Source of the DNA: Streptomyces noursei
Lineage (GTDB): Bacteria; Actinomycetota; Actinomycetes; Streptomycetales; Streptomycetaceae
Length of the DNA stretch: 64,000 nt
Direction: 5' to 3'
Assembly (NCBI RefSeq): GCF_016917755.1
Contig: NZ_CP070326.1
Span: 3,100,001 to 3,164,000, forward strand
Below the pieces are notes generated by a model. It saw nothing but the letters and a program-made list of their open reading frames with translations, had not been told where the DNA came from and ran no database searches. The translations under genes were made by a program, and so were the position numbers. This document shows, piece after piece, positions 17,112 through 25,644 of the stretch; the first letter of the stretch is position 1, and each line of letters begins with the position of its first letter.

Positions 17112-17714
17112 TCAGTCCTTGTGGATCGTCCCGTCGGGGTCCAGGCCCCGGAAGGACAGCAGCACGATCAGCACGCCGCCGCAGACGATCGCGGAGTCGG
17201 CGAGGTTGAAGACCGCGAAGTGCGCGGGGGCGATGAAGTCCACCACCGCACCCCGGAAGACGCCTGGCGAACGGAAGATCCGGTCGGTGAGGTTGCCGAA
17301 CGCACCGCCCAGCAGCAGCCCCAGCGCGATCGCCCAGGGCAGGCTGTAGAGCTTGCGGGCGATCCGGGCGATCACCACGATCACCACCGCGGCGATCACG
17401 GTCAGCAGGACCGTCAGCGCCTCGCCGAAGCCGAAGGCCGCCCCGCGGTTGCGGATCACGCTGAACTGCAGCAGCGTCCCGATGACCTCGACCGGCGCGT
17501 GGTGCTCCAGCTTGGCGACCACCGCGAGCTTGCTGCCCAGATCGAGCAGGTAGACGATCGCGGCCACCAGCAGCAGCGCGGCGATCCGCCGCTTGCCCCG
17601 CCCGGTGGGCCGCTCGCCCTCCGCCGGCCGTCCCCCTTCGGATCCCGTCGTGGGATCCGACCCGGAACCCGGCTCGGATTCCGGCGTACCGGTGATGCGT
17701 TCCGCCTCTGCCAC
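17112..17714 (-). CDS. lspA: lipoprotein signal peptidase (signal peptidase II)
   Basis: A 200-residue membrane aspartyl protease that cleaves lipoprotein signal peptides after diacylglyceryl modification. Four membrane segments and the conserved motifs are visible: [17 protein letters not shown] (catalytic Asp) and FNLADSAI (catalytic Asp). The N-terminal 45 residues are hydrophilic and low-complexity, as in other streptomycete LspA proteins. The GTG start at 17714 has GAGGGA about 7 nt upstream; the frame upstream is open but unlikely to be coding. It lies 99 nt upstream of the pseudouridine synthase gene on the same strand, the usual lspA-rluD pairing. Confidence 0.94.
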   Translation of the reverse strand: MAEAERITGTPESEPGSGSDPTTGSEGGRPAEGERPTGRGKRRIAALLLVAAIVYLLDLGSKLAVVAKLEHHAPVEVIGTLLQFSVIRNRGAAFGFGEALTVLLTVIAAVVIVVIARIARKLYSLPWAIALGLLLGGAFGNLTDRIFRSPGVFRGAVVDFIAPAHFAVFNLADSAIVCGGVLIVLLSFRGLDPDGTIHKD

Positions 17715-17793
17715 GTGTGCGTCCCTCAGCCCGTCGAGTCCTTCACCAGGCCCAGCCCGGCTGACCACGAGGGTACGGCACACGCCTGCGCCG

Positions 17794-17818
17794 GCGGGCC
17801 GGTCAGGTGCCGGCCCGC
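17794..17818 (-). terminator. hairpin after the DksA-like gene
   Basis: A 9-bp GC stem (17794-17802 with 17810-17818) and a 7-nt loop lie just downstream of the DksA-like stop and upstream of lspA. Confidence 0.5.
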
Positions 17819-17841
17819 TACGCGCCGCGGGCGCACCCCGA

Positions 17842-18660
17842 TCAGCGCCGTTCCTGCTTCTGCTTGCACTCCACGCAGAGCGTCGCGCGCGGGAACGCCT
17901 GCATCCGCGCCTTGCCGATCGGCTGCCCGCAGTTCTCGCACAGGCCGTACGTGCCGGCGTCCAGCCGGCCGAGCGCCCGCTCGGTCTGGTGCAGCATCTC
18001 GCGGGCGTTGGAGGCCAGCGCCAGCTCGTGCTCGCGGGTGATGTTCTTGGTGCCGGTGTCGGCCTCGTCGTCGCCCGCGCCGTCCCCCGAGTCCCGCATC
18101 AGCCCGGCGATCGCGTCCTCCGCGGCGACGATCTCGGCCCGCAGCCGGCCCACCTCGTCCATCAGGGCCGACCGCGCCTCGGCCACCTCCGCCGGCGTCC
18201 AGGGATCCTCGCCGGGCCGCACCGCGAGTTCACCGGGTGTCGCGGCCGCACGGGCCGGGGGCACCGCGGAGTCCGCGCCGTGCGCGACCGACGCGTCCTC
18301 CGCCGTCTTCTTCGCCACCACCGTGTTGGCTCCCGTCTTCTCCGCCGCCGGCGCCTGCCCGGTCGCCCTCGCGGCCGCCGCCTTCTTGGCGGTCGCCTTC
18401 TTCGCCGTCGTCTTCTTGGCCGCCGCCTTCTTCGCCGCGGTCTTCTTCGCCGCGGTCTTCTTGGCGGCGGCCTTGGCGGGCGCCGCCTTCTTGGCCGGTG
18501 CCTTCTTCACGGCCGCCTTCTCCGGGGCGGCCTGCTCGTGCTGCTCCGGCGCCGCCGGGTGCCCGGTCGCCTCCTGGCGGACGGACCGCCGCACGACGTC
18601 CTCGTCAGCAGGCCCGCCGGACGTCGTGATCTTCTCCGCGGCGGTCTTTTTCGCCACCAT
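17842..18660 (-). CDS. DksA/TraR zinc-finger protein with histone-H1-like region
   Basis: A 272-residue protein in two parts. Residues about 35-100 form a Lys/Ala-rich tract (repeated KKAAAKK, KKTAAKK) like bacterial histone-H1 tails. The C-terminal 120 residues form a DksA/TraR domain with a long helical hairpin and the zinc finger [12 protein letters not shown]...CVECKQ. DksA proteins bind RNA polymerase through the secondary channel; the basic tail should add DNA binding. The start at ATG 18660 has GAAGGGA upstream. The repeats are in-frame and low complexity, so length may vary between strains. It is divergent from ileS. Its role in streptomycetes is not established here. Confidence 0.85.
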   Translation of the reverse strand: MVAKKTAAEKITTSGGPADEDVVRRSVRQEATGHPAAPEQHEQAAPEKAAVKKAPAKKAAPAKAAAKKTAAKKTAAKKAAAKKTTAKKATAKKAAAARATGQAPAAEKTGANTVVAKKTAEDASVAHGADSAVPPARAAATPGELAVRPGEDPWTPAEVAEARSALMDEVGRLRAEIVAAEDAIAGLMRDSGDGAGDDEADTGTKNITREHELALASNAREMLHQTERALGRLDAGTYGLCENCGQPIGKARMQAFPRATLCVECKQKQERR

Positions 18661-18958
18661 GGCCGCGATCCCTTCACATATGTGATCTAGTTCGCGAATC
18701 GTGACGGGAACGATAAGTCGCCTCACGGCACGCGGCAACGAGACGCACCGCCCAGCCACCCCCGCCGCCGGGGCCGCACGTCCGGTCTGCCTCGGTTGTG
18801 CCCCGCTCCCCGCGCCGTAATCCGCCCGGAACGACCCGCTCCGGAGGTGCTCGCCATTCGGGTCACCCGCCGGGCGGCGGCGCCCGCCCGGTCCCCCCGG
18901 GGTCGGCGGCCGGGAAATCCGGTCGGCCGCCCTCGGCGCGGCCCCGTACACTGGGCGG
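18661..18958. other. divergent promoter region between the DksA-like gene and ileS
   Basis: 298 nt without a convincing gene. The left end contains the only AT-rich patch, around 18675-18715, expected for the DksA-like promoter. The right end has TACACT at 18947-18952, a good -10 for the ileS leader starting near 18959. No clear -35 is seen. Confidence 0.5.
18947..18952 (+). promoter_or_regulatory. -10 box for the ileS leader
   Basis: TACACT lies about 7 nt before the first T-box sequence element. It places the transcript start near 18959 and gives a leader of about 310 nt. Confidence 0.45.
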
Positions 18959-19269
18959 AGCGAAAGGCGTCGATGGGACGAGTAGCGTCATACGCAGCCT
19001 GCAGCGACCCGGGGACGGTGCGAGCCCGGGGGCGTGCATGACGTGAAGATCAGCCCGGAGCCGCCGGAAGAAAGCTCTGGACAGTGGGCGGGGCCCACGA
19101 TCTCGGACAGTGGGCGGGGCCCACGGGCCGCCAGGGCGACTAGAACCGGCAGCGCGACCCCAATGAGGGGGCGGTGCGGCGCGCACCGCCAAGGAGGGTG
19201 GTACCGCGGGAGCACGTGCTCTCGTCCCTCCGGTCGGAGAACGCACCCAGGTGTCCGCCGGAGGAACCG
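18959..19269 (+). promoter_or_regulatory. T-box riboswitch controlling ileS (translational type)
   Basis: Canonical T-box sequence AGGGTGGTACCGCGGG at 19195-19210, with its partner TCGTCCCT at 19222-19229. CCTCCGG (19227-19233) is exactly complementary to the ribosome site CCGGAGG (19258-19264), and the same bases also pair in the antisequestrator. Uncharged tRNA-Ile should therefore expose the ribosome site, while charged tRNA leaves it sequestered. Stem I is short: CGTCAT near 18985 pairs with ATGACG at 19038-19043. A candidate AUC specifier lies at 19049-19051. There is no terminator-like stem with a U-tract, consistent with translational rather than transcriptional control. The exact stem I fold is my inference. 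Confidence 0.88.
19079..19125 (+). repeat. duplicated hairpin within the ileS T-box
   Basis: A 21-nt unit occurs twice with no mismatch (19079-19099 and 19105-19125). Each copy folds as GTGGGC-ggg-GCCCAC. It sits between stem I and the T-box sequence, where the stem II region is expected. Confidence 0.85.
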
Positions 19270-22200
19270 ATGAGTCCCACACCCCAGTACCGCCAGGTAC
19301 CAGCCCAGGTAGACCTGCCCGCCCTGGAACACGCGGTGCTCGACTTCTGGCAGGAGCGGAAGGTCTTCGCCCGCACCCTGCAGCAGTCCGAGGGCCGCCC
19401 CGAGTGGGTCTTCTACGAGGGCCCCCCGACGGCCAACGGCATGCCCGGCGCCCACCACATCGAGGCCCGCGTCTTCAAGGACGTCTTCCCCCGGTTCCGC
19501 ACGATGCAGGGCTACCACGTCGACCGCAAGGCCGGCTGGGACTGCCACGGCCTCCCGGTCGAGCTGGCCGTGGAGAAGGAGCTGGGCTTCAACGGCAAGA
19601 AGGACATCGAGGCGTACGGCATCGCCGAGTTCAACGCCAAGTGCCGCGAGTCGGTGACCCGGCACACCGACGCCTTCGCCGAGCTCACGACCCGCATGGG
19701 CTACTGGACCGACCTGGACGCCCCGTACCGCACGATGGACCCCGACTACATCGAGTCGGTGTGGTGGTCGCTGAAGGAGATCTTCACCAAGGGCCTGCTG
19801 GTCCAGGACCACCGCGTCGCCCCCTGGTGCCCGCGCTGCGGCACCGGTCTGTCGGACCACGAGCTGGCGCAGGGCTACGAGACGGTCGTCGACCCCTCGG
19901 TCTTCGTCCGGCTCCCGCTGACCTCCGGCCCGCTGGCCGGCCGGGCCGCCCTGCTGATCTGGACGACCACCCCCTGGACCCTGGTCTCCAACACCGCGGT
20001 CGCCGCCCACCCCGACGTCACCTACGTCGTCGCCACCGACGGCACCGAGCAGCTGGTCGTCGCCGAGCCGCTGCTGGAGAAGGCGCTGGGCGAGGGCTGG
20101 ACGGCCACCGGCCAGTCCTTCACCGGCCGCGAGATGGAGCGCTGGTCCTACGAGCGCCCCTTCCGGCTGCTCGACCTCGACGGCGCCAACTTCGTCGTCA
20201 ACGCCGAGTACGTCACCACCGACGACGGCACCGGCCTCGTCCACCAGGCCCCCGCCTTCGGCGAGGACGACCTGCGGACCTGCCGCGCGTACGGCCTCCC
20301 GGTGGTCAACCCGGTCCGCCCGGACGGCACCTTCGAGGAGCAACTCCCCCTCGTCGGCGGCCAGTTCTTCAAGAAGGCCGACGAGGCGCTGGTCGCCGAC
20401 CTGGACGCGCGCGGCCTGCTCTTCCGCCACGTCGCGTACGAGCACAGCTACCCGCACTGCTGGCGCTGCCACACCGCGCTGCTCTACTACGCCCAGCCGT
20501 CCTGGTACATCCGCACCACCGCGGTCAAGGACGCCCTGTTGCGGGAGAACGAGAACACCAACTGGTTCCCGGACTCGGTCAAGCACGGCCGGTTCGGCGA
20601 CTGGCTGAACAACAACATCGACTGGGCGCTGTCCCGCAACCGCTACTGGGGCACCCCGCTGCCCATCTGGCGCTGCGAGGAGGGCCACCTCACCTGCGTC
20701 GGCTCGCTCACCGAGCTGTCCGAGCTGACCGGCACCGACCAGTCCGGCCTGGACCCGCACCGCCCGTTCATCGACGCGATCACCTTCGGCTGCACCCACG
20801 AGGGCTGCACGCTGACCGCGGTCCGCGTCCCGGAGGTCATCGACGCCTGGTACGACTCCGGCTCGATGCCGTTCGCGCAGTGGGGCTACCCGTACCGCAA
20901 CAAGGAGCTCTTCGAGAAGCGGTACCCGGCGCAGTTCATCTCCGAGGCCATCGACCAGACCCGTGGCTGGTTCTACACGCTGATGGCCGTCGGCACGCTC
21001 GTCTTCGACAAGTCCTCCTACGAGAACGTGGTCTGCCTGGGCCACATCCTCGCCGAGGACGGCCGGAAGATGTCCAAGCACCTGGGCAACATCCTCCAGC
21101 CGATCCCGCTCATGGACCAGCACGGCGCCGACGCGGTCCGCTGGTTCATGGCGGCCGGCGGCTCCCCGTGGTCGGCCCGCCGGGTCGGTCACAACACCAT
21201 CCAGGAAGTCGTCCGCAAGACCCTGCTGACGTACTGGAACACCGTCGCCTTCCAGGCGCTCTACGCCCGCACCTCCAACTGGGCGCCGTCCGCGGCCGAT
21301 CCGGCCCCGGCCGACCGCCCGCTGCTGGACCGCTGGCTGCTCGGCGAGCTGCACACCCTCGTCGACGAGGTGACCGGTGCGCTGGAGAGCTACGACACCC
21401 AGCGCGCCGGCAAGCTGCTCTCCGCGTTCGTCGACGACCTCTCCAACTGGTACGTCCGCCGCTCGCGCCGCCGCTTCTGGCAGGGCGACGCCGCCGCGCT
21501 GCGCACCCTCCACGACGTCATCGAGACGGTCACCCGGCTGATGGCCCCGCTCGTCCCGTTCATCACCGAGCGGGTCTGGCAGGACCTGGTCGTCCCGGTC
21601 ACCCCGGACGCCCCGGATTCGGTCCACCTCGCCACCTGGCCGGTGGCCGACCGCGCGCTGATCGACCCGGCGCTCTCCGCGCAGATGCAGCTGGTGCGCC
21701 GGCTGGTCGAGCTGGGTCGCGCCACCCGCGCCGAGTCCGGGGTGAAGACCCGCCAGCCGCTGTCCCGCGCGCTGGTCGGCGCGCACGGCTTCGCGGACCT
21801 CTCCGAAGACCTGCGCGCCCAGATCGCCGAGGAGCTCAACGTCAGCTCGCTGGCCTCGCTCTCCGAGGTGGGCGGCTCCCTGGTCGACACCACCGCCAAG
21901 GCCAACTTCCGGGCCCTGGGCAAGCGGTTCGGCAAGGGTGTCCAGGCGGTGGCCAAGGCCGTCGCCGCCGCGGACGCCGCCGCCCTCTCGCTCGCGCTGC
22001 GCGAGGGCACGGCGAGCGTCGAGGTGGACGGCGAGACCGTCGGCCTGAGCCCCGAAGAGGTCATCATCACCGAAACCCCGCGCGAGGGCTGGTCGGTGGC
22101 CTCGGACGCGGGCGCGACGGTCGCCCTCGACCTGGAGATCACCCCGGAGCTGCGCCGCGCCGGCCTGGCCCGCGACGCGATCCGGCTGATCCAGGAGGCC

Positions 22201-22413
22201 CGCAAGAACAGCGGCCTGGACGTCGCCGACCGGATCGCGCTGCGCTGGGCCGCCGCCGACGACGAGCTGCGGACGGCGCTGACCGACCACGCCGCGCTGA
22301 TCGCCGACGAGGTGCTGGCCACCGACTTCGCCGCCGGTGAGCCGGACGGTTCCTACGGCCCGGCCTTCACGGACGAGGCACTGTCCCTGACCTTCCACCT
22401 CCGCAAGGCATAA
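19270..22413 (+). CDS. ileS: isoleucyl-tRNA synthetase, IleRS2-like
   Basis: A 1047-residue class Ia synthetase charging tRNA-Ile, full length. The catalytic core opens GPPTANGMPGAHH, where the usual HIGH signature reads GAHH (residues 60-63). KMSKH lies at 600-604. The editing (CP1) domain contains WTTTPWTLVSNTA. The anticodon-binding domain begins with NWYVRRSRRRFW. The GAHH swap is a reported feature of some type-2 IleRS enzymes with very strong mupirocin resistance. The ATG at 19270 is fixed by the sequestered ribosome site of the T-box leader. Two hairpins separate it from the converging divIVA gene. Confidence 0.97.
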   Translation: MSPTPQYRQVPAQVDLPALEHAVLDFWQERKVFARTLQQSEGRPEWVFYEGPPTANGMPGAHHIEARVFKDVFPRFRTMQGYHVDRKAGWDCHGLPVELAVEKELGFNGKKDIEAYGIAEFNAKCRESVTRHTDAFAELTTRMGYWTDLDAPYRTMDPDYIESVWWSLKEIFTKGLLVQDHRVAPWCPRCGTGLSDHELAQGYETVVDPSVFVRLPLTSGPLAGRAALLIWTTTPWTLVSNTAVAAHPDVTYVVATDGTEQLVVAEPLLEKALGEGWTATGQSFTGREMERWSYERPFRLLDLDGANFVVNAEYVTTDDGTGLVHQAPAFGEDDLRTCRAYGLPVVNPVRPDGTFEEQLPLVGGQFFKKADEALVADLDARGLLFRHVAYEHSYPHCWRCHTALLYYAQPSWYIRTTAVKDALLRENENTNWFPDSVKHGRFGDWLNNNIDWALSRNRYWGTPLPIWRCEEGHLTCVGSLTELSELTGTDQSGLDPHRPFIDAITFGCTHEGCTLTAVRVPEVIDAWYDSGSMPFAQWGYPYRNKELFEKRYPAQFISEAIDQTRGWFYTLMAVGTLVFDKSSYENVVCLGHILAEDGRKMSKHLGNILQPIPLMDQHGADAVRWFMAAGGSPWSARRVGHNTIQEVVRKTLLTYWNTVAFQALYARTSNWAPSAADPAPADRPLLDRWLLGELHTLVDEVTGALESYDTQRAGKLLSAFVDDLSNWYVRRSRRRFWQGDAAALRTLHDVIETVTRLMAPLVPFITERVWQDLVVPVTPDAPDSVHLATWPVADRALIDPALSAQMQLVRRLVELGRATRAESGVKTRQPLSRALVGAHGFADLSEDLRAQIAEELNVSSLASLSEVGGSLVDTTAKANFRALGKRFGKGVQAVAKAVAAADAAALSLALREGTASVEVDGETVGLSPEEVIITETPREGWSVASDAGATVALDLEITPELRRAGLARDAIRLIQEARKNSGLDVADRIALRWAAADDELRTALTDHAALIADEVLATDFAAGEPDGSYGPAFTDEALSLTFHLRKA

Positions 22414-22443
22414 CGGAGCACGGAAGCACGACGGAGCACGACC

Positions 22444-22472
22444 AGGCCCCGGCGCACTCCGCGCCGGGGCCT
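22444..22472 (+). terminator. ileS terminator
   Basis: A perfect 12-bp stem (22444-22455 with 22461-22472) with a 5-nt loop, 31 nt after the ileS stop, followed by a short T-containing tract. Confidence 0.8.
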
Positions 22473-22568
22473 GCGCTCTTGTCCGCCCCCCGCGTACCAC
22501 CACCGCGCTCCTCACAGGGAACGACGGGACGGGAGACGCGACGACAGACGGCTCCAAAGCGGTACGAA

Positions 22569-22610
22569 CAGGGCCGGGCCCCGAGGGAGTTCCCTCGGGG
22601 CCCGGCCCTG
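22569..22610 (-). terminator. divIVA terminator
   Basis: A perfect 20-bp inverted repeat (22569-22588 with 22591-22610) with only two bases between the arms. It is the strongest hairpin in the window. It lies 40 nt beyond the divIVA stop, closing the long minus-strand cell-division block. It can also act on ileS read-through. Confidence 0.85.
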
Positions 22611-22649
22611 ATTGCCGACTCTGCGCGCCGTACCGGCGTCAGCCGTCCG

Positions 22650-23756
22650 TCAGTTGTCGTCCTCGTCGATGAGGAAGCCGCGCATCGGCGACGGCGTCTG
22701 CTGCATCGGCGACGGACCCTGCGGCCGCACCGGTGCCATCGGCTGGGTCATCGCCGGCGACATCTGCTGCTGACCGCCGTAGGACGGACCACCGCTGGAC
22801 GGGCTGCTCATGGAGTGGTTGCCGCCCATGGACGGGCCGCCACCCATGGTGTGGTTGCCGCCCATGGTGCCCGCACCGGCCGACGCCATCGACGGCGACG
22901 GCGGCAGCGAGGGGGCAGACGGGGTCCGCGGCGGGGCCAGCGACTCGTCGGACTGGTTCTCCAGCTGACGCAGCTGGCTCTCCAGGTACGACTTCAGACG
23001 CGTGCGGTACTCGCGCTCGAAGCCGCGCAGGTCCTCGACCTTGCGCTCCAGCGTCGCGCGGGCCGACTCCAGCGAGCCCATCGCCACGCGGTGCTTCTCC
23101 TGCGCGTCCCGCTCCAGCGCGTCGGCCTTGGCGCGGGCGTCCCGCTCCAGGCCCTCGGCACGGCTGCGCGCCTCGCCGACGATCTTGTTGGCCTCGGAAC
23201 GGGCCTCCGCGATCGCCTGGTCGGCGGTCTGCTGTGCCAACGACAGCACGCGCGCCGCGCTGTCACCGCCGGGGCCGCCCTGCTGCGGGGCCGGCTGCGG
23301 CAACTGCTGTCCGGGACCGCCGAGCGGACCGCCCAGCGGACCGCCCTGGCCCATCGGGCCGGGGCCGTGCGGGCCCTGCGGGCCGGGACCGTGGCCACCG
23401 GGACCGGGGGGCAGCTGCGGTGCACCACCGGGCAGTTGGGGCGGGCCACCCATCCCCTGCTGCTGCGGCGGAACCGGCTGCGGACCGGATATGGCGGCGG
23501 GCACCGGGGCCCCCGGCCGCTGCGGCTGGTCCTGCTGCTGGTCGGGACCCTTGCGCAGCCCCTGCTGCTGGTTCTGCGCGGCGGCCCGAGTGGCGGCGGC
23601 CAGCTTGGCGCGCAGGTCCTCGTTCTCCCGCAGCAGGCGGGTCAGTTCGGCCTCGACCTCGTCGAGGAAGGCATCGACCTCGTCCTCGTCATAGCCTTCT
23701 CGAAGGCGGACGGTCGTGAACTGCTTGTTCCGCACGTCCTCGGGGGTCAACGGCAT
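22650..23756 (-). CDS. divIVA: DivIVA / Wag31 polar growth organiser
   Basis: A 368-residue coiled-coil protein that marks hyphal tips and directs polar wall growth. The N-terminal lipid-binding DivIVA domain begins MPLTPEDVRNKQFTTVRLREGYDEDEVDAFLDEV in the genome and is intact; key residues are the QFTTVR loop and the following heptads. A Gln/Pro/Gly-rich linker of roughly 100 residues separates it from a second coiled coil (residues about 165-265, repeated EARSEANKIVGEA type heptads). The C-terminal Ser/Gly/Met-rich tail ends FLIDEDDN. The long linker is characteristic of streptomycetes. It is the last gene of the minus-strand division block. Confidence 0.95.
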   Translation of the reverse strand: MPLTPEDVRNKQFTTVRLREGYDEDEVDAFLDEVEAELTRLLRENEDLRAKLAAATRAAAQNQQQGLRKGPDQQQDQPQRPGAPVPAAISGPQPVPPQQQGMGGPPQLPGGAPQLPPGPGGHGPGPQGPHGPGPMGQGGPLGGPLGGPGQQLPQPAPQQGGPGGDSAARVLSLAQQTADQAIAEARSEANKIVGEARSRAEGLERDARAKADALERDAQEKHRVAMGSLESARATLERKVEDLRGFEREYRTRLKSYLESQLRQLENQSDESLAPPRTPSAPSLPPSPSMASAGAGTMGGNHTMGGGPSMGGNHSMSSPSSGGPSYGGQQQMSPAMTQPMAPVRPQGPSPMQQTPSPMRGFLIDEDDN

Positions 23757-23805
23757 CTCTACTTCACCTCAACGTAGTCGTCGGCAATCGGCAAGACCGT
23801 ATCGT

Positions 23806-24099
23806 TCACACCAACAACACCGACCTCACGACGGTGATCAGGATGTAGACGATGATCATCAATACGAAGAAGGACAGGTCGAGCGCCACGCCCCCGAGAC
23901 GCAGCGGCGGGATGACCCGCCGCAGAAGCTTGAGTGGCGGATCGGTGACAGTGTAGGTGGCCTCAAGAATCACCACCATTGCCTTGCCGGGTTGCCATGA
24001 GCGGGCGAACTGGAAGACATAGTCCATCACCAGGCGGAAGATCAGCAGGATGAGGAAGCAGTACAGCGCGATGTAGATCACTTGACCAGCGACACTCAT
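23806..24099 (-). CDS. ylmG: YggT family membrane protein
   Basis: A 97-residue protein with two membrane segments (YIALYCFLILLIFRLVM and LSFFVLMIIVYILITVV) flanking the conserved TDPPLKLLRRVIPPLRLGG loop. YggT/YlmG proteins accompany sepF and divIVA in Gram-positive division clusters and are implicated in cell or nucleoid organisation, but the mechanism is unknown. It lies 49 nt upstream of divIVA and 66 nt downstream of sepF on the same strand. The start ATG is the only one before the first membrane segment. Confidence 0.93.
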   Translation of the reverse strand: MSVAGQVIYIALYCFLILLIFRLVMDYVFQFARSWQPGKAMVVILEATYTVTDPPLKLLRRVIPPLRLGGVALDLSFFVLMIIVYILITVVRSVLLV

Positions 24100-24165
24100 C
24101 TCGCGCTTCCCTCTCCCCTTGTTCCTGTGCAGACCTTACGGCCCTGGTGTGCCCGGTGTTGCGTC

Positions 24166-24786
24166 TCAGCTCTGGTTGAAGAACCCGCCCTCTGCGATAC
24201 GGGCCTTGTCCTCCGCCGTGACATCGACGTTAGCAGGCGACAACAGGAACACCTTCTGCGTCACCCGCTCAATGCTCCCGTGCAGTCCGAAGACCAGACC
24301 GGCCGCAAAGTCGACAAGTCGCTTCGCGTCCGTGTCGTCCATCTCCGTGAGATTCATGATCACCGGAGTGCCCTCACGGAAGTGTTCCCCGATGGTACGG
24401 GCTTCGTTGTAGGTCCGGGGGTGCAGTGTGGTGATGCGGTAAGGCTCCCGCTCGGACACAACTTTGGGCATGATCACCGGTGCGTTCTTCTCCAGGTTCG
24501 GACGTTCGGGTGTGATGGATGCCACGGGGGCGATACGCGCGGGTCGTCCGCTTTCCGCGGCGAGCGGGGCGGGTTCACGCGGCGCGGGAGGTGTCACAGC
24601 TCGGACCGGTTCTTCCCGTTCCGGGCGCGTTTCGGCCGGCACTTGGTGCTGCTGTCGCCGCCCCCGATCCGGCTCCGGGTCAAGCTCGGGCTCGAACTCG
24701 TCGTCGGGGTCGAACCCCCGGCCGTCGTACCCATCGTCCTCCACGAGGCCGAGGTAGACCGCCATCTTGCGCATCGCGCCGGCCAT
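24166..24786 (-). CDS. sepF: SepF, FtsZ-ring membrane anchor
   Basis: A 206-residue protein. The N-terminal amphipathic helix [15 protein letters not shown] binds membrane. An acidic, Pro-rich linker follows, then the C-terminal SepF domain (about 115-200) with [19 protein letters not shown] and [18 protein letters not shown]. SepF binds the FtsZ C-terminal tail and replaces FtsA, which streptomycetes lack. The FtsZ tail partner DVPDFLK is encoded 1.6 kb upstream in the same operon. A 123-nt gap before it contains an AT-rich patch that could be an internal promoter. Confidence 0.95.
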   Translation of the reverse strand: MAGAMRKMAVYLGLVEDDGYDGRGFDPDDEFEPELDPEPDRGRRQQHQVPAETRPEREEPVRAVTPPAPREPAPLAAESGRPARIAPVASITPERPNLEKNAPVIMPKVVSEREPYRITTLHPRTYNEARTIGEHFREGTPVIMNLTEMDDTDAKRLVDFAAGLVFGLHGSIERVTQKVFLLSPANVDVTAEDKARIAEGGFFNQS

Positions 24787-24871
24787 TCTCTGCGTCCTCC
24801 GCTCTGTGGTGGATCGGCTCCGTCACCGGGGGCCCTGGATCCACTCGGCCTGCCCGCTTCCTGCGGGAATG

Positions 24872-24877
24872 ACCATA
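24872..24877 (-). promoter_or_regulatory. possible internal -10 box upstream of sepF
   Basis: TATGGT lies within the AT-rich patch CCATATTTTG, about 85 nt before the sepF start. It is unusual in this GC-rich neighbourhood. No convincing -35 is seen, so this is only a candidate. Confidence 0.25.
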
Positions 24878-24909
24878 TTTTGTGCTGTGGTCCGACTTGC
24901 TTGGCGACG

Positions 24910-25644
24910 TTACCCGAGCCGTGGTCGGACTCCGAGTACCGCGGTGCCGATGCGCACATGTGTCGCCCCGGCCGCCACCGCGTCCTCAAGGTCCGCACTC
25001 ATACCTGCCGACACCATGGTGGCAGCAGGATGGGTCGCGCGCAGGTCGGATGAGATTTCCACGAGCCGCTCGAAAGCGGCTCGTTGACGCCCCGCATACG
25101 GCCCGGCCAGCGGCGCGACCGTCATCACGCCGTCCAGGCGCAGCCCTTGAGAACCGGCGATCACCTCGGCGAGTTCCGCGACGCCCTCCGGCGCCACCCC
25201 GCCACGATCCCCCGTCATCCGACCGTTTTGCCCTGGCTCGGCGTCAAATGCCACCTGGATCAGGCAGCCCAGCTCCCGCCCGGCACGGACCGCCTCCTTG
25301 GAGAGCGCGGTGGCGAGCCGGGGCCGGTCGACGGACTGGACGACCCCGGCGTAACCGGCCACCGACCGCACCTTGTTGGTCTGCAATTGACCGACGAAGT
25401 GCCAAGTCAGCGGCAAATCGGCACATTCGGCCGCTTTGGGAGCCGCTTCCTGATCGCGGTTCTCCGCGACCTGGCGCACCCCCAACTCCGCGAGCAGTCG
25501 GACGTCGCTCGCGGGGTAGGTCTTGGTGACGACGATCAGCGTGACCTCGTCGCGTGACCGGCCGGCCTTGGCACAGGCGGTGGAGATACGATCCTCCACC
25601 CGCGCCATGTTGTCGGCCAGTTGTGTTCTGCGGTCCTCGGTCAC
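24910..25644 (-). CDS. yggS: pyridoxal-phosphate homeostasis protein (YggS/YlmE)
   Basis: A 244-residue PLP-binding protein with an alanine-racemase-like TIM barrel but no C-terminal domain. The PLP lysine is in LIVVTKTYP (about residue 40). WHFVGQLQTNK and LSMGMS-like VSAGMSADLEDAV are the other family blocks. It keeps free pyridoxal phosphate in check and influences amino-acid pools; no catalytic reaction is established. The GTG start at 25644 overlaps the pgeF stop by 4 nt (GTGA), so translation is coupled. Confidence 0.93.
   Translation of the reverse strand: MTEDRRTQLADNMARVEDRISTACAKAGRSRDEVTLIVVTKTYPASDVRLLAELGVRQVAENRDQEAAPKAAECADLPLTWHFVGQLQTNKVRSVAGYAGVVQSVDRPRLATALSKEAVRAGRELGCLIQVAFDAEPGQNGRMTGDRGGVAPEGVAELAEVIAGSQGLRLDGVMTVAPLAGPYAGRQRAAFERLVEISSDLRATHPAATMVSAGMSADLEDAVAAGATHVRIGTAVLGVRPRLG

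Noticed and set aside
18361..18560. Repeat array that could be mistaken for a CRISPR or tandem-repeat locus
   Set aside because: It is the in-frame coding sequence for the Lys/Ala tail of the DksA-like protein; units are irregular and have no spacers.
18988..22557. A minus-strand open frame of nearly 1200 codons covering ileS and its leader
   Set aside because: Antisense shadow of ileS. It also runs through the T-box and both terminators.
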